Source of the DNA: Nitrospira sp.
GTDB taxonomy: Bacteria; Nitrospirota; Nitrospiria; Nitrospirales; Nitrospiraceae
Length of the DNA: 64,000 bases
Reading direction: 5' to 3'
NCBI GenBank assembly: GCA_020846195.1
Contig: JADLEJ010000004.1
Span: 372,001-436,000 of the forward strand
Under the pieces are notes generated by a model that ran no database searches, had not been told where the DNA came from, and was given only the letters and a program-made list of their open reading frames with translations. Every line of letters begins with the position of its first letter. The first letter of the stretch is position 1. A program made the translations under genes and the position numbers. This document shows positions 53,049 to 61,679 of the stretch, in pieces.

Positions 53049-53161
53049 GTGCTGAGGCCTGAGCGCTGAGCAGTACCGGCGGACCTAGACGAATGCGACA
53101 ACGTTTCTCGAACGTATCCACTATGACCATCTACCCAGCACCCAGCACTCACCGCTCAGCA
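53047..53161. repeat. Imperfect inverted repeat between adaptor and pump genes
   Basis: GAGTGCTGAG-GCCTGAGCGCTGAG (from 53047) is mirrored by CAGCACCCAGCACTCACCGC (from about 53138), together a GAGTGCTGA-type repeat facing its complement. Between them lie about 65 bases without a gene. It may form a hairpin that lowers expression of the pump relative to the adaptor, or be a relic of a small mobile repeat. Confidence 0.5.
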
Positions 53162-53169
53162 CGTCCATC

Positions 53170-56100
53170 ATGTGGCTGACCTTACTTGCGCTTCGCAATC
53201 GCATCGGCATTCTAATGCTGTCGCTGGCGATGGTCGTGCTGGGCGTCACCTCGCTGGAACGGCTTCCGGTCGATCTGTTCCCCAATATCCAGGTGCCCGT
53301 CGCCTTCGTCGGCGTCATCTATAAAGGCGCGCCGCCGCTCGACATCGAACAAAGCGTCGTCTACCCCATCGAAAAAGCCGTCAGCTCCGCCTCCAACGTG
53401 GAGCACGTCGAATCGTTTTCCAAGCAAGGGATCGGCGCGGTTCAGATTTGGTTCAACTGGGGCGCCGACATCAATGTCGGCCAGATGGAGGTGATGCAGC
53501 GCATCACGCAGATCCTGAACAGTCTGCCGCCCGGCATCTTGCAACCCTTTATCGTCAAGTTCGACGTCTCCAATATCCCCGTGTCGTTCGTCACCGTGTC
53601 GAGCGACGATCTCGATGAACGGGCGCTCTACGATCTGGCGTACAACACCATCGCCCCGCAGATCGAACAGATTGCCAACGTCGCCGCCGCCACCGTGGAA
53701 GGCGGCAAGATTCGCCAGATCAATATCAATCTGGACCCGGCACTGCTTACCGCGCGCGGATTGTCGATCCTGGACGTGGTCAAATCCGTCAAAGCCGCGA
53801 ATCTGATTCTCCCGTCGGGCGACTTGAAGGCCGGCAATCTCGACTACAACGTCTTCACGAACAATCAATTCAAGACCGTCGATCCCATTCAAGACGTCAT
53901 CGTCGCCGTGAACCAGCAGGGCAACCCCGTCCGCGTCCGCGATGTCGGAACCGTGACCGACTCCTCCGACATCCAGACCAACATCGTCCGCACCGACGGC
54001 GCCAGAGCCGTCTACCTGCGCGTAAACAAGCAGCCCATCGCCAACACAGTCGAAGTCGTGGATGCCCTGCGCGCGGCGCTTCCCAAGATGATCGGCATTC
54101 CGCCGGGCGTGACACTCGGCATCTCCTTCGATCAATCCGTCTATATCCGCCAATCCATTCAGAACCTGATCGAGCAGGCCCTGCACGGATCGCTGCTCGC
54201 GGCCGCCGTCATTCTTATTTTCCTGCGCAATCTGACGAGCACCCTGATCATTTCCGTCTCGATCCCGCTGTCGATCCTCGTGACCTTTATCGTGCTCTAC
54301 TTCACCGGTCAGACACTGAACGTATTCACCCTCGGCGGGCTGGCCTTGGGCATCGGGCGGCTCGTCGACGACTCCATCGTCGAACTGGAAAATATTCAGC
54401 GGCACCTCAATACGACCCCGCGCCGCTGGGACGCCATTCTGGAAGCCGCCCGCGAAGTGGCCATGCCGATCTTCGCCTCGACCGTCACGACGGTGGTCGT
54501 CTTTCTGCCTATGTTCTTCGTCGTCGGCATCGCGCGGCTGCTGTTGATCCCCTTGACCGTCACGATCGCCATCGCCCTCTTCACCTCATTTTTTATTTCG
54601 CGCACGGTCACTCCGGCGCTCTGCTACAAGTTTCTGAAACCTGAGCAAGACGCCCACCGGTCGATGCCTGCCTGGTTCGTGCGCATCATGGACTGGAGCC
54701 GGGACCGGTACGAATCGCTGGATCGCCGTTATGAAGGCTCACTGCGCTGGGTGCTTGCGCACCGCCGCACCTTCATCGCCACCATCGTGCTCATCTTCAT
54801 CGGCTCCCTCATGCTGCTGCCGATGATTGGCACGGAGTTCCTGCCGGTCTCGGACGAAAGCCAGTTCCGCATCGTGCTGCGCGCGCCGGTCGGGCAGCGC
54901 GTCGAAAAGACGGAGCAGCAAGTAGCGGAAGTTGAGCGCGTGCTTCGAGAGAACATTCCACCAGACGAACTGGAAACAATGGTCTCCAGCACCGGCGTCC
55001 TCGCTCAAGGCCGCTCATCCCTCTTCAATCCCAACACCGGGCCGCATACTTCCGTTATCTCCGTCTACCTCACCCCGCCCGACAAACGGAAACGAAACCA
55101 GGTGCAGGTCATGAACGACGTGCGGCCAAAAATCATCAAGCTCTTCCCCGGCGTCGCCATGTTCTTCGATCCAGGCGGACTCGTAAAGCGGGTGACGAGT
55201 TTCGGATCGCAGAAATCGATCGACGTCGAGATTTACGGCTATGACTTTGAAAAAGCGCGCGGCGTCATCCGTCAGGTCGAGGACGCGATGCACAAGACCG
55301 CGGGAATCGCCGACGTCGAAGTGAGCCGGGAAGAGAACTACCCGGAGGTCAACGTGGTGGTGGACCGTGAAAAAGCCGCGCTGCTCGGCATCAGCGAAAC
55401 CGACGTGGCCAATGCCGTGCTGTTCTCCCTCAACGGAAACGGCCAAACCGACCCGATCATCTACACCGATCCGCAGAACGGCAACGAGTATTACATCAGC
55501 GCCTGGCTCGCCGAAGAACACCGCAAGGATCTCACCGACCTGGAGAACATTCTGCTCACGACGAAGGCAGGCCAGCCGGTGCTGCTCAAGAATGTGGCGT
55601 CGCTGAAGCTGAATGCCGGGCCCGTGAAGATCGACCGGAAATATTTCCAGCGCGTCGTCCACATTACGGCCAACCCCACCACTCGCCCCTTGGGAGCCAT
55701 TGCCGACGATCTTGAAACGGCCTTCGCCGCCCTCCAACTACCGACAGGCTTTACCATCAAATTGGCGGGACAGATTCAGCAACAGCGGGAAACCTTCCAA
55801 GGCTTGCAGTTCGCGACAGTCCTCGCGCTGGCGCTGGTCTATATGGTGATGGCGGCGCAGTTCAAATCGCTCATCGACCCCTTCATCATCATGTTCTCGG
55901 TGCCGATGGGGTTCCCCGGCGTGATTCTGATCCTCTTCCTGACCAACACCACGCTCTCGACCACCTCGATGATGGGGATCATCATGATGCTCGGGATCGT
56001 CGTGTCGAACGGCGTGCTCCTCGTCGATTACACGAACGTCCTGCGCCGCAAAGGCTATGCGCTATCGGATGCCGTCATCACGGCCTCTCGTACCCGCTTG

Positions 56101-56355
56101 CGGCCGATTCTGATGACCTCGCTCGCGACCGTCTTCGGCTTGCTGCCGATGGCCATCGGCTGGGGCACCGGCGGAGAAACCAACGCTCCGCTCGCACGAG
56201 CTGTCGTGGGAGGGCTCAGCGTCTCGACCTTACTGACGCTCTTTCTTGTCCCGACGATGTATATGATCTTTGAAGAATGGGTTCCGAGAAAGTTCAGCGA
56301 AGATCCGTCACCGGCCGCGACAGCCCCAGTCAGCCCGCTTCCGGCGCTGGAGTAG
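53170..56355 (+). CDS. RND family multidrug/solute efflux transporter (HAE-1 type)
   Basis: Proton-driven trimeric pump, 1061 residues, full length for the AcrB family. Helix 1 (about 11-27) is followed by the porter domain, helices 2-7, a second porter domain and helices 8-12. The family motif GRLVDDSIVELENIQRHL (about 397-414) includes the Asp pair for proton relay in TM4; TM10 shows VSNGVLLVDYTN. It exports drugs, lipids or metabolites together with the adaptor encoded before it. The gap of 121 bases contains a repeat. Substrate is unknown. Confidence 0.95.
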   Translation: MWLTLLALRNRIGILMLSLAMVVLGVTSLERLPVDLFPNIQVPVAFVGVIYKGAPPLDIEQSVVYPIEKAVSSASNVEHVESFSKQGIGAVQIWFNWGADINVGQMEVMQRITQILNSLPPGILQPFIVKFDVSNIPVSFVTVSSDDLDERALYDLAYNTIAPQIEQIANVAAATVEGGKIRQININLDPALLTARGLSILDVVKSVKAANLILPSGDLKAGNLDYNVFTNNQFKTVDPIQDVIVAVNQQGNPVRVRDVGTVTDSSDIQTNIVRTDGARAVYLRVNKQPIANTVEVVDALRAALPKMIGIPPGVTLGISFDQSVYIRQSIQNLIEQALHGSLLAAAVILIFLRNLTSTLIISVSIPLSILVTFIVLYFTGQTLNVFTLGGLALGIGRLVDDSIVELENIQRHLNTTPRRWDAILEAAREVAMPIFASTVTTVVVFLPMFFVVGIARLLLIPLTVTIAIALFTSFFISRTVTPALCYKFLKPEQDAHRSMPAWFVRIMDWSRDRYESLDRRYEGSLRWVLAHRRTFIATIVLIFIGSLMLLPMIGTEFLPVSDESQFRIVLRAPVGQRVEKTEQQVAEVERVLRENIPPDELETMVSSTGVLAQGRSSLFNPNTGPHTSVISVYLTPPDKRKRNQVQVMNDVRPKIIKLFPGVAMFFDPGGLVKRVTSFGSQKSIDVEIYGYDFEKARGVIRQVEDAMHKTAGIADVEVSREENYPEVNVVVDREKAALLGISETDVANAVLFSLNGNGQTDPIIYTDPQNGNEYYISAWLAEEHRKDLTDLENILLTTKAGQPVLLKNVASLKLNAGPVKIDRKYFQRVVHITANPTTRPLGAIADDLETAFAALQLPTGFTIKLAGQIQQQRETFQGLQFATVLALALVYMVMAAQFKSLIDPFIIMFSVPMGFPGVILILFLTNTTLSTTSMMGIIMMLGIVVSNGVLLVDYTNVLRRKGYALSDAVITASRTRLRPILMTSLATVFGLLPMAIGWGTGGETNAPLARAVVGGLSVSTLLTLFLVPTMYMIFEEWVPRKFSEDPSPAATAPVSPLPALE

Positions 56356-56365
56356 CCTCCAGCGC
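56344..56365 (+). terminator. Hairpin at the end of the RND gene
   Basis: GCGCTGGAG (56344-56352) and CTCCAGCGC (56357-56365) form a perfect nine-base stem with loop TAGC, which includes the stop codon of the pump gene. No T-run follows. Being between converging genes, it may serve both directions. Confidence 0.5.
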
Positions 56366-56372
56366 ATCCATG

Positions 56373-57233
56373 TCAGGCTAGTTCAGCCTGCTCCGCTTCC
56401 GGCGTCTCCAGACTTGTGCGGCCCAGCGTGCCGTCGCGGTAGTCGGCTAAGAGAATCCTCGCCGCCTTGTCCCGATCCAACGCCCCGCCGCTTCCGGCGA
56501 GCAAGCAACCGCGCTTTCTGGCAATCGCCTCGATCACGCCCGCACTCGCCAGCCCCTCCACAGCAAAGCCGTAGCGGGCGGTGAGTCTGGCGGGATAGCG
56601 CGCGAGCAACTGCCCGGCAAGGAATTCGGCCACTGTTTCATCGTCCACCACGGCATGGCCGACCGCGTTGATCGTCGCCAGCAACAGGCCCGTCTGAGGA
56701 TCTTCAATAGTTCCCCATAAAAGCCCTGGCGAATCGACAATGGCCATCTTATCGTTCAGTTTGTGCCGCTGCTGGACTTTGGTCACCGCCGGTTCATCGC
56801 CCACACGGGCGATGCGCCGCTTGAGGAGGGTGTTCATCAGGGTCGATTTGCCGACATTCGGAACGCCCATGATCAGCATGCGCAACGGCTTCACGATGCT
56901 ATTGCGATGGGGAGCGATCTGCTGGCACAGGCGGGGAATCTTGGCCGCGTCCCCCGCACTCTTGCAGGACAGGGCCACGGCCGTGACACCTTCTTGCCGG
57001 TTATACCGTTCGAGCCAGGCCTTCGTGACAGCAGGGTCGGCGAGATCCGCCTTGTTGAGCACTTTTAGGCAGGGGCGCTGCCGAGGCTGGCGCAGCTCTT
57101 CGATCAGCGGATTGCAACTGGCCTGGGGAACACGCGCATCCAGCACCTCGACGATGACATCGATCGCCTCCATCGTCTTGGCCGCTTCTTTGCGCGCCAC
57201 ATTCATGTGACCGGGAAACCACTGTATCGACAT
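56373..57233 (-). CDS. rbgA: RbgA/YlqF, ribosome assembly GTPase
   Basis: Circularly permuted GTPase of 286 residues that acts in late maturation of the large ribosomal subunit. G motifs occur in permuted order: NKADLAD (G4, about 60-66), then GVPNVGKSTLMN (G1, about 123-134), then DSPGLLW (G3). The N-terminus QWFPGHMNVARKE is the hallmark of YlqF. The C-terminal domain is of usual size. The ATG at 57233 is natural. It is convergent with the RND gene and is followed on its other side by the SCP2 gene at 57363. Confidence 0.95.
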   Translation of the reverse strand: MSIQWFPGHMNVARKEAAKTMEAIDVIVEVLDARVPQASCNPLIEELRQPRQRPCLKVLNKADLADPAVTKAWLERYNRQEGVTAVALSCKSAGDAAKIPRLCQQIAPHRNSIVKPLRMLIMGVPNVGKSTLMNTLLKRRIARVGDEPAVTKVQQRHKLNDKMAIVDSPGLLWGTIEDPQTGLLLATINAVGHAVVDDETVAEFLAGQLLARYPARLTARYGFAVEGLASAGVIEAIARKRGCLLAGSGGALDRDKAARILLADYRDGTLGRTSLETPEAEQAELA

Positions 57234-57362
57234 GCCGGCTGGTCTTTCTGGTTAAAAGAACGGTTTCACAGCGTCGCAGAGAGGAGCAAGAGCCGTCAAG
57301 CGCAGACTCCGCGCATCCAGCCTGCCGCGATGAGAGCGGCGGACCCACCCGCCAGAAAGGGA

Positions 57363-57698
57363 TCAAGAACCGAGAGTAGGAAAGAGCGATTTGAGCTGCA
57401 TGGCCAATCCCATGTCGCCACTCACGCGGAGGCGGCCGGTCATGACGCTGGCCGGCACATTGAGCTTGCCGTTGAGCAACTTCAAACAATCCTCGCCAGC
57501 CATGGAGATGGTGACGTGCGGGTCGGCGTGCGCGCCAGGCTGTACGGTACAGGCTCCATCCTTCACCTGCACCGAATATTGCCCGCCCTGGTCGCCGCTT
57601 AGATCGAACTGATAGACGGCCGTCACATCTTCGGCGGCATCCCGATCGAGTGAAGCCGGAAGCAACTGGAAAAACTCGGCGATGGTGGAGGGCTTCAT
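57363..57698 (-). CDS. SCP2-like sterol/lipid carrier domain protein
   Basis: A 111-residue protein made of one SCP2 domain: AVYQFDLSGDQGGQYSVQV, ADPHVTISMAGEDCLKLLNG and GRLRVSGDMGLAMQLKSLF are the conserved strands and final helix. Such proteins bind lipids or fatty acyl groups in a hydrophobic tunnel and act in lipid handling in the cytoplasm. It lies downstream of the AdoMet-decarboxylase-like gene, separated from it by a strong hairpin, and so may be transcribed apart. Confidence 0.9.
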   Translation of the reverse strand: MKPSTIAEFFQLLPASLDRDAAEDVTAVYQFDLSGDQGGQYSVQVKDGACTVQPGAHADPHVTISMAGEDCLKLLNGKLNVPASVMTGRLRVSGDMGLAMQLKSLFPTLGS

Positions 57699-57732
57699 GA
57701 ATGGATAGCGGGTAGTTTGTACATGACGGCAA

Positions 57733-57758
57733 TGGGGGCCACCGTTCCGTGGCCCCCA
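57733..57758 (-). terminator. Strong hairpin between the AdoMetDC-like and SCP2 genes
   Basis: A ten-base perfect stem (TGGGGGCCAC with GTGGCCCCCA) closes on a six-base loop, 25 bases past the stop at 57783. It has no following T-run on either strand, so it may act as a transcription pause, mRNA stabiliser or factor-dependent terminator. Confidence 0.55.
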
Positions 57759-57782
57759 CGTTCAGGCAATTCAGCGAGCTGG

Positions 57783-58223
57783 TTAATATCGCAGCGTGAC
57801 CGTAGCCATGCTCCGGCGCGCGCCGAAGAATTCCTTCGAGAAAGATTCGACGACGGCAGGGTCATACCCCTTGCAGCTGAAAATGTCGAGATAGGCGTTG
57901 TTGGTGTCGTTGGCAAAATGGCCGCCGATCAACGAGGTCGAGATCAGCTGCACCATGGAGTAGCCGGCCACACGACCTTCGCCGAAATTCACGACCTGGC
58001 ACTCGCCAAAACGCTTCATCCCGATGAGCTCGCACAGCTCAACGACGTAGCGCTTGATGTGGTCAGCATCACGGATGAGGTCGGGATTGCAATCTTGGAG
58101 ATCGACGGCGGTGCAGAGGCCCCATGCTTTGCCGGGTCCGACCATGTCTTGGACAGGCAGCGACGCGGCGGCAGGGGTATTCGTTGGTAAGATTGACGAC
58201 TCGGAACCAGCCGAGATATTCAT
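57783..58223 (-). CDS. S-adenosylmethionine decarboxylase-like pyruvoyl protein
   Basis: A 146-residue relative of SpeD. In the bacterial enzyme the cleavage Ser, a His five residues later and a Cys twenty residues later form the catalytic set. Here S97, H102 and C117 keep exactly these distances, inside LISTSLIGGHF and DIFSCKGY. The residue before Ser is Thr instead of the usual Glu. The protein can thus probably self-process to a pyruvoyl form, but its substrate may differ from AdoMet; SpeD relatives that act as amino-acid decarboxylases are known. A TATAGT box lies at 58286-58281. No polyamine synthase gene is nearby. The start could also be the internal ATG at residue 27. Confidence 0.75.
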   Translation of the reverse strand: MNISAGSESSILPTNTPAAASLPVQDMVGPGKAWGLCTAVDLQDCNPDLIRDADHIKRYVVELCELIGMKRFGECQVVNFGEGRVAGYSMVQLISTSLIGGHFANDTNNAYLDIFSCKGYDPAVVESFSKEFFGARRSMATVTLRY

Positions 58224-58361
58224 GGGTAGAAACCTTTCTGTTAAAGGATAAAGGGACTCGCGCGCGGCACATTTTTTTGCACTATACCATGAAGTTTTTT
58301 CAGTGAGACGCGCCTCTGAAATTTTTTTTGGCTCAGGCCACCCGGGGCTTTCCCACGCCGG

Positions 58362-58391
58362 TTGACAAGGTTCACACCCCTCGGTGACAAT
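58362..58391 (+). promoter_or_regulatory. Promoter giving a nearly leaderless zinc-ribbon mRNA
   Basis: Perfect -35 TTGACA (58362-58367), 18 bases, then GACAAT (58386-58391, four of six). Predicted start near 58398 is about four bases before the ATG at 58402, where no Shine-Dalgarno exists. Confidence 0.5.
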
Positions 58392-58401
58392 GCGCCCCAC
58401 T

Positions 58402-58587
58402 ATGAGCAACCCATCGACTCCAACCGCATCCGCCGCCTCGCTCCCGGACCGGCTCTGCACCTGGTGCAAGGTGCCGATGAAGAAGCGCCTGGTCGGCGGC
58501 GCGCAATTCGTCCACTACACCTGCCCGAAATGCGTCTTCCAGCACACGACCCGCTTGGGCCCGAAGATTCCTCCGGTCAAACACTGA
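58402..58587 (+). CDS. Small zinc-ribbon protein
   Basis: A 61-residue protein starting MSNPSTPTASAASLPDRLC. Two cysteine pairs, CTWC near 19 and CPKC near 42, form a zinc ribbon; the tail is basic (RLGPKIPPVKH). This kind of protein often binds nucleic acid or metal, but no family name is secure. It could be misjudged as noncoding because of its size, yet a clear promoter precedes it and the cysteines are regularly spaced. The ATG at 58402 has no ribosome site and may be leaderless. The patatin lipoprotein gene follows in the same direction. Confidence 0.7.
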   Translation: MSNPSTPTASAASLPDRLCTWCKVPMKKRLVGGAQFVHYTCPKCVFQHTTRLGPKIPPVKH

Positions 58588-58667
58588 CCCCCCTCTCGGT
58601 TGCTTTCCCCCAAAGCTTAAGCGGAATCTCGTCCGTCCTCTTTTATCGCTTTCAGGATTCCGCTAGA

Positions 58668-60647
58668 GTGCCGCCTGTGACCACCCGCTCGCACCAACCG
58701 CCCCGCTCGCACTGGCTCTGGGCAAGCCTCCTCATCAGCCTCGCGCTTTCCGCCTGCCACACCATCCCGACCAAGACCTATGACATCCGCCAGCGCGCCT
58801 TCACCTATCAACCCGAGACCCTGGTTCAGGATTATCAGGAGGAATACGCCTACATTGAGCAACGGCGGAACACGGTGGCCAATGGCGAGTCCGGCGCAGT
58901 CGCCGACCAGGTGCCGAAGGCTCTGCGCGTGCCTCCGCGCCTCACGGGCCTGGCCTTTTCCGGCGGCGGCATCCGCTCCGCGACGTTTCATCTCGGAGTG
59001 CTTCAATCCCTTCATGACATGCAACGCCTGCCGAAGATCGACTATCTGAGCACAGTCTCAGGCGGGTCCTATATCGCCGGCTGGATGCTCGCCCACTTGG
59101 GCCAGGAGCAGGATGACGCCTATGGGAACCTCGTTCAAACCATGGATCAAGGCAAACTCCTCGATCCTCATCAGGACTTCATCGCCCATCTGCGGCACCA
59201 CTCCGGTTTCATTAAGGAAGGCGGGTTCTGGGAAGGCCCCAAGCTCATGTGGGGCTATGCCTGGCGGTTGCTCCCCTATTATCTCTGGGATCTGGTGCTG
59301 CACATCAAGACGCCACCGGAGATCGGCAACGAACTGCATCTCTTTACGCCCTATGAAGACCGCATTCAGCTTACCTATCTGCGCGGGAAACAGGAAAGCC
59401 CGCTGGTCAGGCTGAACCGAAAGGACGCCGACGCGCCCTATCTCATCATCAACGGCAATCTCGTGAACCGGGGCAGGCCCCGCGCATTCACAACCGAGAC
59501 GAACCGCCCCTATCGCGACAACTACAACTTCGAGTTCACCCGCGACTACACCGGCTCCGACGGCCTCGGCTACATCCAAAGCGCCGGCTTCGGCCTGCCG
59601 GTGGTCGAAGCGCAAACCGAAGACGGCACACCCGCCTGGTTCAATCCGAGAAAAGTCGTCGTTGAAGACCCGACTGAAGGCACCTGCCACAAGCCACGGG
59701 CTGAACGCATTCGCGCCGACGCCTGCATCCGCCTCTCCCAGGCCATGACCGCCTCCGGCGCCGGGCTGGATTTGGATAGCCTGGTGGAGGAATGGTATCG
59801 AAACGACATCGCCCGCCTGCTATTCCGGTTCGGCACGGCCCCCTTCAACATCAACAACGAATTTCAGACATGGAACTATGCCCGACGGTTCAATACCCCC
59901 GTCACCACCGTCTGGGACTATTTCTTGATGATGACCATTCAGCGGATCTGGCCGGATACGAAAAGCCGGTGGATTGAAATCACCGACGGGTCGTTCTACG
60001 ACAACCTGGGCGTCCAAACACTCCTCCGCCGCCAGGTCAGCCATGTGATCGTCGGCGACGCCACACTAGACACCACCTGGCAATACGACTATCTCCATCA
60101 TCTACAAACGCGCGGGAAGAGCTACTTCGGCGCAGGCGTCGAATGGTGCGGCGAGATTCCCGAGGCGCATGAAATTGTCTGGTACCGGCGCTTCTGGATC
60201 AAACGCCCTGACGGCACCCCGACCGTCATTCACTATCTGAAGCCCTATGCCTATAATCCAACCCTCTTTAAAAAGAACCCGTCGCTGGCCGCGCCCGGCA
60301 AGATTGCCGTCAGCGCCGATCCTGAGAGCGGCCGCTCGTTAGCCGACGCGCCGCTGGCAAGCCCCCCGACAAATCCGACTCACTTGGACGGCAGCCGGCT
60401 CCTCTCGATGATCGGCAACGAGCAGGCCCGCGAACGGGCGCAGCTTGCCATCAAGAAAGTCACGAAAATCGTCGAAGCGCCGGAAGGAAAGGAATTTCCC
60501 CAGACCAGCACCGTATTTCAGTGGTATGAGATGGAAGAATTCGAAGCCTACCGCCATCTAGGCTATCTGATGGGGTGGGCGTATCTCTCGAAGCTGGAAT
60601 TATCCGAAACGGAACTGACCCCTGCGGCAGCCTGCCGCAGGCTGTAG
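58668..60647 (+). CDS. Patatin-like phospholipase, lipoprotein
   Basis: A 659-residue serine lipase. The N-terminus has a hydrophobic stretch ending in the lipobox LSAC (Cys near residue 30), so it is probably a lipoprotein. The patatin domain shows the oxyanion motif GGGIRS, the nucleophile elbow TVSGGSYIAGW and the catalytic Asp in DGSFYDNLG. Such enzymes hydrolyse phospholipids or other acyl lipids. The GTG at 58668 is preferred (AGGA upstream); the frame is open much further, but that part overlaps the zinc-ribbon gene. The last residues overlap a perfect hairpin. Confidence 0.87.
   Translation: MPPVTTRSHQPPRSHWLWASLLISLALSACHTIPTKTYDIRQRAFTYQPETLVQDYQEEYAYIEQRRNTVANGESGAVADQVPKALRVPPRLTGLAFSGGGIRSATFHLGVLQSLHDMQRLPKIDYLSTVSGGSYIAGWMLAHLGQEQDDAYGNLVQTMDQGKLLDPHQDFIAHLRHHSGFIKEGGFWEGPKLMWGYAWRLLPYYLWDLVLHIKTPPEIGNELHLFTPYEDRIQLTYLRGKQESPLVRLNRKDADAPYLIINGNLVNRGRPRAFTTETNRPYRDNYNFEFTRDYTGSDGLGYIQSAGFGLPVVEAQTEDGTPAWFNPRKVVVEDPTEGTCHKPRAERIRADACIRLSQAMTASGAGLDLDSLVEEWYRNDIARLLFRFGTAPFNINNEFQTWNYARRFNTPVTTVWDYFLMMTIQRIWPDTKSRWIEITDGSFYDNLGVQTLLRRQVSHVIVGDATLDTTWQYDYLHHLQTRGKSYFGAGVEWCGEIPEAHEIVWYRRFWIKRPDGTPTVIHYLKPYAYNPTLFKKNPSLAAPGKIAVSADPESGRSLADAPLASPPTNPTHLDGSRLLSMIGNEQARERAQLAIKKVTKIVEAPEGKEFPQTSTVFQWYEMEEFEAYRHLGYLMGWAYLSKLELSETELTPAAACRRL
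60621..60641. repeat. Perfect hairpin at the end of the patatin gene
   Basis: CCTGCGGCAG (60621-60630), one base, then its exact complement CTGCCGCAGG (60632-60641). It lies within the last codons of the patatin gene, a few bases from the end of the converging PilZ gene, and may act as a bidirectional transcription stop. Confidence 0.5.
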
Positions 60648-60650
60648 CGC

Positions 60651-60980
60651 TCAGCGACGGCCGCGTGAAAAGCTGTTTTGCGCGTACTCGTCAAGAATAT
60701 GGGCGAGCCGCTCACGATCCTCCGGACTGATCGACGAGATCGTCGCGCCGAACTTCGGAGACCGCGCATGGACGACCTGCAACCCGCAGGTCACCGTATT
60801 CCCCTGCTCAAGATCGATCACCAGTTGGAGCGCATCGCCGTTCTTCACGAACAAGCGGCTTTCGATCTTGACGCCGGTCTCGCTGACATCCAGCACGGTG
60901 CAAGCCGCCGAGAGTGCGCCGCGCTGCAACCGGCCGGCACGGCCGACTTCGATCCGCGACCCTTTTCGTTTGAAACCCAT
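60651..60980 (-). CDS. PilZ domain protein
   Basis: A 109-residue protein: arginine loop RKGSR (about 5-9), turn DVSETG (about 31-36), then DALQLVIDLEQGN and a short C-terminal helix (EDRERLAHILDEY). It should bind cyclic-di-GMP. The ATG at 60980 is preceded by AGGAGGGC, a strong ribosome site, and by a promoter at 61032-61004, so it has its own short leader. It is convergent with the patatin gene. Confidence 0.9.
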   Translation of the reverse strand: MGFKRKGSRIEVGRAGRLQRGALSAACTVLDVSETGVKIESRLFVKNGDALQLVIDLEQGNTVTCGLQVVHARSPKFGATISSISPEDRERLAHILDEYAQNSFSRGRR

Positions 60981-61003
60981 AGCACTTGCCCTCCTGCCAT
61001 GGA

Positions 61004-61032
61004 AGCATAGCAAGCGGGCGGGCAACTCCCAA
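61004..61032 (-). promoter_or_regulatory. Promoter of the PilZ gene at 60980
   Basis: Minus-strand TTGGGA (61032-61027), 17 bases, then TATGCT (61009-61004). Predicted start near 60997 gives a leader of about 17 bases containing AGGAGG. Each hexamer matches only four of six positions. Confidence 0.4.
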
Positions 61033-61050
61033 GAAAATTACCGTATAGCG

Positions 61051-61425
61051 CTAGAGCTTGTCGCCAGCGAGAGCCCGAATCTCTTCCATTCGCTTCCGGT
61101 TCACTCCAAAATCGCCATAGCCGGTGCGCGAGGCGGAACGGAAGTGAAGGGTCTTGGTCTCGTCGTCAAAGAGAAACTCCACATCATCGACGAAGCGGAG
61201 CAGCAGGCTGGTGAACTCATAATGCAGGTAGGCCTCATCCTCCGCGACACGCTTCGTGCGCGGCATCGTTGCAATGGCCGCCTTCAACGATTCCTTCGCC
61301 TCAGCCCGGGGTTTCTTGTAGCGAAACGGCGCAATGGCATGGCCGGCATCCGTCGCCTGCGTAGACACGCAGTTGGGGCTGGAGGGGCAGGGAGCGAGTC
61401 GTTTGGCAGTCTTGATCGGGGTCAT
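61051..61425 (-). CDS. DUF1499 family protein
   Basis: A 124-residue protein of the DUF1499 group: RLAPCPSSPNCVSTQA at the start (two Cys eight residues apart) and HFRSASRTGYGDFGVNRKRM near the end, the family signature. Function in bacteria is unknown; relatives are small and often near membrane proteins. No signal peptide is visible. Its ATG overlaps the stop of a decayed toxin gene by two bases, so it may once have been transcribed with that module. Confidence 0.88.
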   Translation of the reverse strand: MTPIKTAKRLAPCPSSPNCVSTQATDAGHAIAPFRYKKPRAEAKESLKAAIATMPRTKRVAEDEAYLHYEFTSLLLRFVDDVEFLFDDETKTLHFRSASRTGYGDFGVNRKRMEEIRALAGDKL

Positions 61426-61679
61426 GGTGCAATCATCCTGTCATAGTCAGCATGTGTGCCAATCCAAAACTAGGTAATGCCGTCGGGGGCGTCGAAGCCA
61501 AGAACCCGATAGTGGTCACCGACTCGCGCCGACTACAATACGCCGACTCGCTTGAGATGAAGAGAGGGGTGTCGCGGATTGGATTTTAGAAGCTCAAAGT
61601 TCTTGTCGGCCAGCGATCGAACATCTTCGGGAAGGGCCTGATACGCGGCCCAGAACCGTGATGACGCGGCATGCTTCAC
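61422..61679 (-). pseudogene. RelE/ParE-type toxin with two amber codons
   Basis: From GTG at 61679 the frame encodes KHAASSRFWAAYQALPEDV and LLKSNPRHPSLHLKRVGVL, then TAG, then SARVGDHYRVLGFDAPDGIT, TAG again, and FWIGTHADYDRM before TGA. In relatives both stop positions are Trp, so each TAG is one step from TGG. Both ends are intact, which makes this a clear but inactivated toxin gene of 85 codons. It overlaps the partner frame by four bases (GTGA). Confidence 0.85.

Noticed and set aside
53212-54405. 397-codon minus-strand frame opposite the RND pump
   Set aside because: Asp/Gly/His-rich antisense artefact; the pump gene on the other strand is complete.
58362-58667. N-terminal extension of the patatin frame
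   Set aside because: It overlaps the zinc-ribbon gene and its promoter, and would bury the lipoprotein signal in the interior.
61422-61679. Amber codons as evidence of stop-codon reassignment or pyrrolysine
   Set aside because: The partner antitoxin also lost its start codon, TAG serves as the normal stop of other genes here (ftsL, the GT4 at 20877), and both sites are single-step changes from TGG.
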